Assembly (NCBI GenBank): GCA_026027325.1
Contig: JAMSLZ010000001.1
Span: 434,001 to 498,000, forward strand
Length of the DNA stretch: 64,000 bases
Origin: Actinomucor elegans
Lineage: Eukaryota; Mucoromycota; Mucoromycetes; Mucorales; Mucoraceae
Direction: 5' to 3'
Shown: positions 12,801-23,823 of the stretch, piece after piece
How positions within the stretch are numbered: the stretch's first letter is position 1
Layout of the letters: each line of letters opens with the position of its first letter
Notes under the pieces: model-generated
Databases searched by the model: none
What the model was told of the DNA's origin: nothing
Seen by the model: only the letters and a program-made list of their open reading frames with translations
Program-made: the position numbers and the translations under genes

Positions 12801-14738
12801 CGAGTTCTATTAATATTTTTGCCAACCTCACCATAGCTGTTGTTTCATTATTAGAGGCTGACAGTTGGTACCATTTCTTTGCTTCTTCAAGATCGATTGG
12901 TGTCACGAGACCATATTCATAATACATCCCTACACTTAATTGTGCTATGACATGACCCTGCTCTGCCGCTCTTTTGTACCAAACCAGTGCATCTTCGAGA
13001 TTCTTTGTAATGGCTATACCATTGGACATCATGTAGGCTACTTGAAACTGCCCATCCACATCGCCGGCTTCTGCAGATTGCATGTAAATATCATATGCGC
13101 GCTCTAGATTGGATTCCACGACATAAGACGATGTATCATCATCCTCTTCCTTTACACCCTCTTCATAGCATGCCGCCAACCAGTAGTGCGCATCCGAAAA
13201 GCCTGCTTTCGACAGCGATTCAAACTCTTTAAAAGCTCTGATTCGATTTCGTATCACGCCACCCCAGCCATTGTAAAGATAACGGGCTACCATTAATCTT
13301 GCTGTATTGCGTTGTGATATAAACCCTATACTTAGATCCAATACAGATATCTTGTTTTCTTGTTCAGTGTTGAGCGAGTCGGAAGCAGCTGTTTGGAACC
13401 ATTGAAAAGCGAGTGTGTGTTGACCAGTATGTTGAAGCAATTCAGCCAATGCCAGTTGAGCAGCAAGAGAACCTGCTTTAGCAGCTTTTTCATATAGTAT
13501 CATAGCAGAAGCAGTTGATTCGCGGTTGGAGGAGGCTTGATGTGCTGCTATGAGACCCAGTGACCGTATATCACCCTGTGAAGCAGCTTTTTGAAATAGA
13601 TCATTTGCCTTTGCCTTGTCTTGGGGAGCGCCAATACCTTCTGCGTACATGAGACCTAAAGCGCGCAGTGCTGGTACATAACCTGCATCTGCAGAGAGTG
13701 TTAAATGCTTAAGCGCAATCGTGTAGTCTTGTTCTAGTCCCAAATCACCTAAACGGTAATTGATTCCTATTAAATAATGTGCTAGAGCAGAAACGGGTAA
13801 TGGCGCCAAAGTAATTTCAGCAGCCTTTTTGTAACAGTCGATTGAGAATGAAGGATCTTTTGATACTAAAGTACCCTCTTCATGTAAAGCGCCCAGGCGA
13901 ATGAACGCACTTGCATTTTCCTGTTTGTTATGATTTGTTAGATAGTGTTACTGATTAGGTTACAGTTGTTTACCTGATCCTTGGCTTTATTAAGCCAATC
14001 TAATGCTTTTTGTTTTGTCAATTGTGCTTCCTCTGATAACTCATGACTAGTGTCGATTTGCTTCATCAGTAAATTACCAAGAGCTGTCTGAGCTTCAGCA
14101 AAGCCTTGGCTTGCAGATCTTTCGTACCACGTCTTTGCTACTTTGATAGACCTTTTGACAAATATCCCATGTTCATAATAGAAACCCAAAATAAATTGCG
14201 CGTATTTGTTCTGATTCGTAGCTGCCAGTTTCATATAATAAAATGCCTTTTGGTGTCTTTGATGAAGTGTAGACGTATCCCCATGATGTTGGTTATGTAG
14301 TAACATGAGAGCAAGTCGATATTGAGCAAAATGACTCTCTTTGCGCAATAAATAAAAATAGTGATAAGCATCTTCATATTTGGCTTGATCATAGTAGCAA
14401 CAAGCCAAGGGGTAATAAGCCTCTTTATGATGTTTAAGTTGATATAGTTCTCGGAATCCTTCGGCAGTATTCTTCTGGGTGCCAAAGCCAACTATTTTAC
14501 ATTGTGCAACCCAGACACGGGTAATGATGGCATGATCTTTATTATTAACAAGACTGGCATAGATCTTTTGCTCGTCTGTAAGAACCATGGTAATGGAGGA
14601 TGTACTGGATAATGTTGAATGTTTCAAAATGTCAGATAATTTTTGATTTGATAAGTGTGTCCTGAGTAACTGATTCGTTGTATCTGGAGCATGGAAATCT
14701 ACTGCTACTAAATTATGAGTGCTATTTGAATTGCCCAT
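9840..14738 (-). CDS. Very large Sel1-like repeat protein (1560 residues)
   Basis: Four exons join without frame conflict: 14738-13974, 13920-12491, 12427-11898 and 11797-9840 (introns of 53, 63 and 100 nt). The product is about 1560 residues, almost all tandem Sel1/TPR-type alpha-alpha repeats. Typical units read A..LG..YE.G with A..W(Y/F)..AA, for example YELGHYLH, MYRLGQAYEKGLG, AQLSVGMYYEYG and AALMVGNYFEEGY. Sel1 repeats form a superhelical protein-binding scaffold; known members act in ER-associated degradation, chitin synthase activation (Skt5/Chs4) and signalling. There is no signal peptide, membrane helix or kinase domain. The N-terminus MGNSNS has glycine at position 2, so N-myristoylation is possible. 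The length far exceeds usual Sel1 proteins. A fusion of two neighbouring genes cannot be excluded, but every junction is in phase. Confidence 0.85.
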
Positions 14739-16259
14739 AAGAAAGTAAAAGAAGAGGAAGAAGTAAAATAGTAGTACCTTTTTAATTATAGCTCGTTTTT
14801 TTTATTGTCAAACTTGTTTATTATGTTTAATCCTAAATAGGTTTCCTTTTAACTGAAACACCGTTTAAAATGACTAGAAAACCTCATTATGTAACACTTA
14901 TACCGTCTTTCTTTAAAAGGTCCCTGGTTTTCAGCGACCAATAGGATGTCAAGTATTAGTTAAATATCTCGGCTTTGAAAGAAGGTTTGGCTACGTGGAA
15001 TCAAGTTCCAGTAGTTTAAGCGCATGAGCCAATGTACAATCTTTTAACAAAGTTTATACTAATTAAATTGTGCATGTAATGATACCAATATGGCATTGCA
15101 TTTCCTATCAAAAAGCTGAAATAGCATATGATTACCTGCCATACATTCAACCTAAAGGGTTTCGTCTTCAAGCTGATATGTACTTTCAGTGAGCAACATC
15201 AGAAAAAAAACCATACCTTTAAACATAATTAGCATATAATTACTATAAAGGATATCTTATATTGCTCATTTTCCTTCAAAAAATCAAGGTTCATGAGTAT
15301 AGTATAAGGTTGATAAAAATGCAAAAACAGATATCTGAGTCTTTCCCTTTGGGGATACTTTCTGAGAATATCCTTAGAGTTATGATAAATGCTGTAGCTT
15401 CTACTGAGCAAGGGTCACTAAATGGATGCGATATTGGAACAAAAATAGCCTCGCGATCTGGATTGAAATCCTAATGTCATACACAATACATATATTTTCC
15501 ATCTTATCATTCACAAAAGAAATATTAATCGTGTTTCCGCTGAACAAAGACTTGAACAGGTTCAACAGCCTATTCCTTGCAAGAACCACTAATTAAATGT
15601 GATATTTTATCGAAATCAGTCTAAAGATTTACAGATCTAGTTTATGAAAAAAGCCTATGAATAACTACAGGAATTATAGTATAATATAACCGTATTATCC
15701 TAGTTCAATATCAGTATTGATATATTTATTAATTCATTCTGAATATGTATTAGACTTCAAATGTGAAAGTATCATACTGGGTAATATTTTAAAAAAGGGA
15801 TACCTTTCGGAATTTTGCACTTGAAACTCAATTGACGAGTCACAGTAATTAAAAAAAAGTTTTACCGCCAACCGCAGTTATTTAACAGAAGGAAACAATG
15901 ACTTTCCTGTTTGTTCTTCCTTTTAGAAATCCATTTCTTTGCAAACGCACTTGAATCCTTTTTTTAATTAAAAAAGAACAAAGAAACCCTCCACTTTAAA
16001 CTAAAAGAAAGAAAAAAGAGTTGTTATAACTTGTACATGTCATTGAACTGGAATCGAATATCCGAACAGAAAGACAGCATAGAGCAGCATCAATTACATC
16101 ATTTCCTCAAAGTTAAAAAGAAGAATCAATCTCTTTCCTAATATCAATCTACTATATTTTTCCCTTTTTTAAAAATCTTTTTAAACACATTTCCTAAACC
16201 TTTTGTTATTTTCCTTTCCCAATCTATTCTATTTTACAACATTCAATTTTATATTCAAA
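14739..16259. other. Divergent intergenic region (Sel1 protein / eIF5)
   Basis: About 1.5 kb of AT-rich DNA between two divergently transcribed genes, so it should hold both promoters. The last 250 bp before eIF5 are rich in CT and TTTCC runs, as expected for the leader of a highly expressed gene. Short ORFs here show no conserved pattern. Confidence 0.5.
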
Positions 16260-17591
16260 ATGGCTACTATTAATGTAAGACGTGACGTCCAAGATTCTTT
16301 CTACCGTTACAAAATGCCTCGTCTCACTGCTAAGGTAAATATCAAATCAAAAAATATTCTACCGTATATTAATATTTGTATAGGTTGAGGGTAAAGGTAA
16401 TGGTATCAAGACTGTTATCACTAATATGGCAGAAATTGCCCGAGCTTTATCCCGTCCTCCATCATGTAAGGCATTCGCTAGAAAAAAAATTTTCTATTTG
16501 AAAAAAGATAAGCTGACTTTTTTTTTTTTTGTATGAACTCAGATCCTACCAAGTTCTTTGGCTGTGAACTCGGTGCTCAAGTTAAATGTGATGATAAGAA
16601 TGAACGTTATATCGTTAATGGTGATCATGACGCTGCCAAGCTTCAAAACACTTTAGATGGCTTCATTAACAAATACGTTTTATGCCAATCTTGCAGCAAT
16701 CCCGAAACCGATATCATTATCAAGAATGATGAGATCTTGATGGATTGTAAAGCATGTGGTGCTAGAAACAATGGCGATATGCGTCACAAGCTCTCTGCTT
16801 TCATTGTTAAAAACCCTCCTGCTGTCGCCTCCAAGAATGTTCGTAAGCAACGAAAGGCCGCTACTGCTCAAGCCAATAACACTGGTGAAGATGCTGATAA
16901 TGCTCATGGCGAAAATGGTGAAGGCTATGGTTCTGATGATGATATTATCTCTCAACGTATTCAAAAGCAAGCTGCTGGTCTCAACATGGAAAGTAAATTG
17001 GCTCTCGAAGACTGGTCTGAAGATACAAGTGACGCTGCTGTTGCTCAACGTATGAAAGAACTTTCTGTCAAGGGTGCTGGTGCTTTTGGTGGTGACGATG
17101 ACGAAGAAGAAGGTGGCGAAAACAAGTATGAAGCTTTTGGTGTTTGGCTTTTGAATGATAAGGGTAATCTCTCTGATGAAGCTATCATTGAAAAGGCTGA
17201 AGAATTAGGTGTCCTTGGTAAGTATAAGGCTTGTCAAGTCTTAATCCAAGGTATTTTTGATGATTCCATTATTTCTCAAATCCCCAAGCGTGCCAAGTTG
17301 CTTCAAAAGTTTATTGTTGATGAGAAATGTCAAAAAGCTACTCTTGGTGGAATTGAGCGTCTCGTTGGTATGGATTACAAGGAAGCTCTTTTGAAGAAGG
17401 TTCCTACTATCTTGATGAAGGTCTACGATTTGGATATCATTGAAGACGAGGTCTTTACTAAATGGGGCGAGAAACCTTCTAAGCGTTATGTTGAGCGTGA
17501 TGTTTCCAAAGAAATTAAGAAGGCAGCAGTACCTTTCTTGGAATGGCTCGAGAATGCTTCTGAAGAAGAATCCGAAGAAGAATCTGATTAA
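16260..17591 (+). CDS. TIF5: Translation initiation factor eIF5
   Basis: GTPase-activating protein for eIF2 in the 43S pre-initiation complex; it triggers GTP hydrolysis at the start codon and bridges eIF2beta, eIF3 and eIF1. Exons 16260-16334, 16384-16465 and 16543-17591 give 401 residues. The N-terminus MATINVRRD...FYRYKMPRL carries the Arg (RRD) that supplies the GAP arginine finger. It is followed by the [12 protein letters not shown] block and a C2-C2 zinc site (CQSC...CKAC). The C-terminal HEAT/W2 domain holds acidic-aromatic boxes and ends in an acidic tail ([16 protein letters not shown]). The length matches fungal eIF5 (about 400). Codons are clearly biased towards a high-expression set. 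Candidate AATAAA-type sites follow the stop. Confidence 0.97.
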
Positions 17592-18587
17592 AACTCATTT
17601 TTAACGTATTTCTAATAAATCTTTTAACTTGCTACCATTCACCATTGATTAAAGATCATCTACATATACATTCTGTGTAACTACGATATGTCAAAATTTT
17701 GTATACTTTCCTCTTGTAGGCTTTTGGTTACATTGTTTTTAAACTTGTGCATACAGTTTGCAACACCAAGTTTTGATGAATCAAACAAAAGAATACTTTA
17801 TTAGAGTTTACTGATAAAGAAACTTTTATTTAATGGAATGGTCGTAAAATAATTCATCAAGAACATTATAAATCTACAGGTTTACCAGATGCAACAGTTC
17901 ATTCTAAACATATGCGGTTAATCAAATACAAGACCAGTCAACGACTAACATGTTGAATAGTACGCATCAACACCACCACTACTAACATATTTCCTTGGCG
18001 TCTATTGGATTGCAAAATTTTGAGCTCCTGAACCGAATTTTGATCTCTTTTTTTTTGTGATAAAGGTTGTCGACCATCAAAAAATCTCTTAACAAAAGCT
18101 GTGTAAAATTGATTGTTAAAGTGACCCATATAAAAGTAACCAGTATTCTAATTCAACTTAGCAATCTATCATTGATAAAAAGCCTTTATATATATATCTT
18201 CGTAAATATAACTATAATTCGAGTATTTTCTATATACAATAAAATTTAATAAAAATATACTAGCGTTTTATTCAATATTTTGAATAGATATTATTAATAG
18301 ACCATACCTTCAAAATAGTGTCTTTCTTCTCCATAGAAGAATGCAACGTTTTGATAATTTTGGTTTAAGGGAATACTGGGGAATTATTCTGAAATGAAGT
18401 AGCATTAGGTTTCTCATGTCCAGAGATTATTACTGACCTGAATACGCAAATATTTTATAAACTTTTGTTTCACATTAATAAAAAAAAATCGAAACCCTTT
18501 TAGCCCTGGAAGTCGTTACTTGTTTAAAAATCATCCAGCTTAATACATTTCCCCCTAACCAGTCATTTTACATTACATTTCTCTTCT

Positions 18588-18670
18588 GATCCAGGCTTCA
18601 TGTCACGACTGATAATCAGCATAAGCTAAAATGAGTTACTGTATCTACTAGGATTAGTATTGCTAAACTG
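18588..18670 (+). repeat. Dispersed degenerate repeat, copy A
   Basis: It shares with copy B an ordered series of blocks (GATCCAG, then TGTCACGACT, then GTATCTACTAGGATTAGTATTG) at nearly the same spacing. It is diverged at many positions. Confidence 0.5.
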
Positions 18671-19001
18671 AGATACAAAGAATATTGTATACATTAATGG
18701 CTGGTATTAAATTACATACATTCGACCAAGTTAAATTACCATCATTAATAATCTATAAATCTCTGAACTACTCCATACTAACCGAAACATAATATTAATC
18801 AATAATTAGCTGTGAGTCATATGTATTTGTTAATAAATACTGAATGAGGGCGAGTCATGTAGCCTTATCTGCGTATTACTAATTACTTTAATGTATACAA
18901 CTAAGTATATGCTTTAGATGGATGGCAACATAGCGGCAATATAAACCTTACTTCTACAATGCCTTTGATATAGTTAAAACATGGTATAAAGATACATTTC
19001 C

Positions 19002-19080
19002 GATTCCAGTTTAATGTCACAACTAATGATCATCGGAATGAATTATTGCATCTACTAGAACTATTATTCGACTGTAGTTT
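19002..19080 (+). repeat. Dispersed degenerate repeat, copy B
   Basis: Reference copy: GATTCCAG, TGTCACAACT, GGAATGAATTATTG, then ATCTACTAGAACTATTATTC. Similarity to copies C and D (in reverse orientation) seems to continue to about 19160. Confidence 0.55.
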
Positions 19081-19505
19081 TACGAGTGCAATATGTTTTG
19101 ATGATTGTAAAATGTACGCTTCCATATGCATTAGATCTTTTGATTTATAGATCGCTTAATCGATCTCCACCAAATGTCGCATTAGATTAATAGCCCATAC
19201 TCAAAGTGTGTTGTGACATTTACTAGAACCCAAGATCTATACCATCACGCTGACTAATTGTCAAGCATTGTTAAATCATGACGTTCAATAGTTCAAAAAT
19301 AAAATATGGCTAAACCTAATATCACTAAATCGAAAGCTTTTATTTGTTGCGTAATACAGCTCCTTAATTAGATGATCCCGTATTATCCTTGTTATAGTAG
19401 CTATGTATACATAGTACTTAAAAATAGGTCCAAAAAAACCATCATGATGCTTTATTCAGATTGCATATAATTTGAATTAATGAAATTGATACAAAAAAGT
19501 GCTTA

Positions 19506-21017
19506 TTATAAACGCTGATCAGGTTTATAATAACCATCTCCACCTGTTTGCGGAGTATTAGTAGAGTATGCTTGGTTACCATTGTATTGTGCGGCCATAT
19601 CATAACTAGCAGCATGGCTCGAATTGATGTTGAGTTGCTGCTGATTGTGACTTTCATAATAATAACCTGATTCATCATAGTAACCACCTACTGCACCTGT
19701 CACAACAGCAGCATCTTGTTGATAATAGTAAGGTTGTTGTTGTTGAGCGTTATAATCCATGGCGGCCTGGCCAACATTATTATAATCACCAGTAGCAACA
19801 GAATTAATGCCCGTGACATCTGAATGAGATGGATAAGCAGGAGCGTATGTATTTTGCTGCTGCTGCTGTTGTTGTTGTTGTTGTTGAGCACCATAAGGAT
19901 CTTCAGCTACTGCATTACTATAATAAGTGCCTTGGTCATTTAGATGTGGAACGGTAGGTGAAATGGCTCCTAAAACAGGCGTTGCTGACCCAATGGCCGC
20001 AGCGTTGGTTGCAAGCCCAACAGACTGCATAGTGGGTTGATTTTTATGAGGAAAATCTGTATCTGCTAACCCATAATCTTCAAAATCAGAACGTTTCTTT
20101 GCACCACCTCTACCACAGCCTCCACGGCGGTTGACACATGTTATTATACCACCAAGCAAGGCTACTCCAACTAATATAAGGAGACATACAAGGGTGATAA
20201 AGGGGAGTATAGTAAGAAGAGAAGGAGAATACAATTAATACACGATTACATTTGATTTATAATGTACAGACTTACAAATGCCACCAATGACAGCGCCTAC
20301 AACGGTTCCAGTTTTGCCGCTTGAAGTAGTACTACTGGATGGACCAGTAGATCGATTAACACCGTTGGTTATAGAAGGTGAACTACTATCTGCATTGGAA
20401 GTATCGTCTGGATTTGTAGGTGAGGATTTTGATCCTGGTGCCTTTGGAGGTTGACTATTTGCCCCTGACGAGGAGGAGGGAGCGGTGGGCGGTGCAGGTG
20501 TATTGCTACTATCTTTATCTTTATCATTATTTGGTGGTTTATTAGGCGCAGGTGGAGTTGGTTTATTTTCATTTGTATCCGGCGATGGTTGTGTGGTAGT
20601 ATCAGCAGGCTTGTGTGAGATAGATGGCTTCTCATCGTTATTTTGAGATGATGGTGGAGGAGCGGGTGGTGGAGATGATGGTGGAGGAGCAGGCGGTGGA
20701 GATGAAGGTGGATGAGTAGCAGGCGTTGTCGGCTGAGGCGTTGTAGGAGCAGGAACGCTTGATGGATGGGCTGCTGGAGGAGGAGGAGGAGGAGGAGGAG
20801 GTGCTGCTGAAGAGGAAGAGGATGGCGGTGGAGCAGCAGATGCAGAAGGTGTACTTGGTTTATTATCACTAGCAGAAGGATGTTCTGTCGTAGTGGGAGG
20901 CTTTGTAATGTTATCTATAGCATGGGAGATACTGTCCAATAACTGAGGCTCAACAACGGTTACAGCCTGAAGGATAATCAAAGCAAATAACAAGGATATA
21001 TAATATGTCGGTTTCAT
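19506..21017 (-). CDS. Mucin-like single-pass membrane protein
   Basis: Two exons, 21017-20276 and 20170-19506 (105-nt intron), give 468 residues. Residues 1-24 form a signal peptide (MKPTYYISLLFALIILQAV). Residues 25-235 are an extended Pro/Ser/Thr ectodomain with PPPSSPPPAP-type repeats, probably heavily O-glycosylated. Splicing at the acceptor ending at 20171 joins VVGAVIGGI to FGVALLGGIITC, making one membrane helix followed by the basic stop-transfer NRRGGCGRGGAKKR. The cytoplasmic tail is Tyr/Gln/Asn-rich with a run of Gln. The layout (signal peptide, mucin stalk, one glycine-rich helix, low-complexity tail) resembles fungal wall-stress and osmosensors such as Wsc/Mid2/Msb2, but the conserved WSC cysteine domain is absent, so only the topology is assigned. 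Confidence 0.8.
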
Positions 21018-21128
21018 TGTATTGCCTATTTATTTAGCAAGTTTGCTACTTTTATATCCAATACAAGGAATAGAAGAGAAAGGGAAAGAAATATTTTATT
21101 ACTCTTTTGTATATTGACAGTCGTTTTT

Positions 21129-23112
21129 TCATTTTTCTAATTTGGGCTTCTTTAAAGACTCCTGCCTTTGTTCTTCTTTTTCACGGTCAGTTTTACGAGG
21201 CACAAATGCTTCGCTTGCGACTGTAATAGACTTAATAAGTTGATCACTCAAATTACTTTGCTGGACACGTCGACCAATGATTGCAATGTTCTTGGTGCTT
21301 GGTATTCTCAAGTAATCTTCTTGACACTGGAAGCCTGCTTTTGTCGCAATGTCCTTGATATAGTCTGTATAAGCTCTGTATTTTCCTACTGTTTCAGTCA
21401 AAGGAAGTGATAATGAACGCGTTCCATCCAGGCCATAAAAGCAGCATGGAATTACCATAAACCTAGTTCAAAAAGATGACTAAAAAGACTTGCGAATATT
21501 ATATTCTACTTACTTGCAGTTATCTCCTGACTTGGACGCGATGATTGGGATCCTGCGTTAACGATAACAGTTTAGATCAAGGTTTCATCGAGAGAGTAGC
21601 TATTTACCATGGTACTAATTCATCAGCATGATTACCAATCAGCCATTCAGTTGAAGGATAGACAACTTCTGATGGATACAATGCTTCCTCTAATGAAACG
21701 AAATGAATATCATGTACATAAATGAATAAAAGTTCTTACTTCTTAGCATATCATCCGTCTTATCTTTACAAAGTGCAGGCCATATCTTGCGATCTGCAAT
21801 ATCCACACCAAAGCCATGATATCCCTCACTCACTAATAAAAAAGTCAACAGCCCATTACCACAACCAAGATCCACAAAGGTTTGTTTTCTATTCATAAGT
21901 TATCATTACTATGTTTTCGTGTATAGTGCAACTCAGTACCTCTTTGTCTTGATTTCTTCTTCTTTCCATAAACATAATAGGTAGCTAGCAATAGCGAGTT
22001 CTTCGTAAACGAATTTTTTAGGATCTGTTTTCTCAGTCCAATTGCTAATCAGTTGTAAGTGAATGCATGAATCAACCAAATAATAAAAACTTACGCTACT
22101 AGTTGTGGCCCATATTTTGATTTCATGTATTGATACATGGACTGATACGTTTCTTTTGGCACCAAGACGTCATGATGGGCTTTTTTCTTATATCCTAATC
22201 TAGTTTGAATGCACCATTTAAACAGCTTGTGTAATATAGATTGCAGAGCATATTGCTAAAGATGTAGATGTAAGTAATAAATACCAATAGATGAAAGGCT
22301 ACTTGCCATCTTTGTATCTAATACTGCTGGCTCGAGTGGATCTAATGGAATAATCTCTATTTTTAATATGCCTTTGGCTTGTTCACTATAAGAGACACTA
22401 GTTTAATCTCAAGTTGATTTTGGCCTGTTACTTACAAAGAGTCTTGATCAATCAATCCAGAATTGTACACAAAACCATATGCTTTAACCTAATCATAAAC
22501 CTGTTTTTTAAGACATTTTGGCCCAGATGCATTTCATTTGTATTACTTTTGGATAATAAAATGGCAAGCTACTTCCTTCTGGCAACAATGGCTGATACAC
22601 AACGCGAGCTTCTCTGTCTTTGATTCGAGCATAAATAAGCTTCCCATTCTATCAATATACATGAAACATACCATTCTCAAAATATTCCACCTTTTCTTTC
22701 AAAATCGCGTCTTTTGATTTACGCTTTGGTATCAACTCACGCATAATGGTCTCTATCAGTAACTGAGAGTCGCTGCTATCATCATCGTGATTATCGGTTG
22801 GCTCGATTTGTATAGTTGATTTGATATCTGCCTTTTCTAGAGGAGGGATAACAAGCTGTGGTTCAAACGTCCAGCGCCTCTAGCAAGTGCCCAAAACATC
22901 AGTGACTTAAATATGTATATCCTGAGGAATAACCTTACAATAGTGTGCCAAAAAGCTTCTCTAGCTACTGGTACAACAACCTTGGCTACAGTAAACCAGC
23001 CGTCTTTGAGTGAAGGCTCAGGATTCTCAAACAAGCGTGTAGGTTCAAACTGTTCAAACAATGACTGGGGATCTAGTTCGTCTTTTCCAGTTTTCTCTGT
23101 TCGTTTTGACAT
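21129..23112 (-). CDS. TRM44: tRNA (uracil-2'-O-)-methyltransferase, Trm44/METTL19 family
   Basis: Uses SAM to methylate the 2'-OH of U44 in tRNA-Ser. I find 11 exons: 23112-22939, 22879-22691, 22648-22547, 22490-22432, 22385-22307, 22255-22095, 22044-21940, 21888-21740, 21689-21608, 21552-21514 and 21462-21129, giving about 490 residues. Motif I is [10 protein letters not shown] with the acidic [10 protein letters not shown] downstream. Family-specific blocks follow: [15 protein letters not shown], then [11 protein letters not shown], then [13 protein letters not shown]. Two junctions are unusual. The intron after 22307 starts with GC (ATG|GCAAGT), and the second intron is only 42 nt if it uses the in-phase GTGGAA donor; the better-looking GTATGT donor gives 23 nt and breaks the frame. 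The boundary at 22432 is also chosen by phase. Identity is sure; these splice sites are less so. Confidence 0.9.
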
Positions 23113-23235
23113 GATCTATTCAAGATTAATAAAACAGTTAAAATTAATTAATCCAAGCAAAGTAATAACGATAATAAGCCACTTTGCACTTCAAGTTGCG
23201 ACCCCTTAGTAATTGTAATTAGTCTTTTCTTCGAA

Positions 23236-23823
23236 ATGAACAAAACTACCGCACATCACGCAAAGAATCTCGGCGAAGTTTATCGTGCGGTCTCTGGTAT
23301 TATATTGCGACGTTTACCTTTGGTTTCTGCTCAAACCTATCTGAGCAATTCAAATACAAAGGATCTAAAGCGTAAGCCTAAAGAATCATTATACCTGTTA
23401 GTCAAGAAACCTCGAAAACATCATGCGTGGCAGTTTCCTCAAGGAGGTCAAGATCCAGGCGAATTAGCTACAGAAGCTGCTTTACGTGAACTAAGAGAAG
23501 AATGCGGTCCTGAGCTCAAGTCTCGGCTTATTGATACTGCATCGCCAATAGGAACATATCAATACAAGTTTCCACCTGCATTTAACAGATGGGATAATGC
23601 AGTGGGTGCCAAAGTAAAATAACCTTTTTTTTTTTACTTTATTCGTGTCTACAGAGTAGTAATTCTGATCATATAGGTATCGTTTTTCAGAGCTGATTGG
23701 CTAGAAGGACAATGTCAACCAGATGGACAGGAAATCATTGATTTTGCATGGTTGACCAAAGAAGAAATCATCGACTATATCCACCCAGAATACAAACAAG
23801 CTATCCAATCGTTTCTAGTTTAA
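23236..23823 (+). CDS. MRPL17: Mitochondrial large-subunit ribosomal protein mL46 (Nudix fold)
   Basis: Structural protein of the mitochondrial 54S/39S ribosomal subunit built on a Nudix fold. Exons 23236-23613 and 23677-23823 give 174 residues. The N-terminal MNKTTAHHAKNLGEVYRA may serve as presequence. The core reads LYLLVKKPRKHHAWQFPQGGQ, then a Nudix box, then GTYQYKFPPAF, GAKV..FFRADWLEG and a C-terminal EEIIDYIHPEY block; order and spacing match mL46. Unlike animal mL46, the Nudix signature (G-x5-E-x7-R-E-L-x-E-E-x-G) is complete except for the last hydrophobic position. An active Nudix hydrolase is therefore the alternative. The 3' end overlaps the convergent gene by 9 bp. Confidence 0.8.

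Larger units (their letters stand above)
17592..19505. other. Gene-poor AT-rich region with two copies of a dispersed repeat
   Basis: About 1.9 kb with no convincing gene. It includes eIF5 3' flank and two diverged copies of the repeat listed at 18588 and 19002. A 63-codon minus ORF at 17938-18129 was considered and not accepted. Confidence 0.5.

Noticed and set aside
15229..15589. Short ORFs between the Sel1 gene and eIF5
   Set aside because: AT-rich chance frames without pattern.
17938..18129. 63-codon minus-strand ORF near eIF5
   Set aside because: No recognisable composition or family, and the surrounding DNA gives similar ORFs by chance; not enough support.
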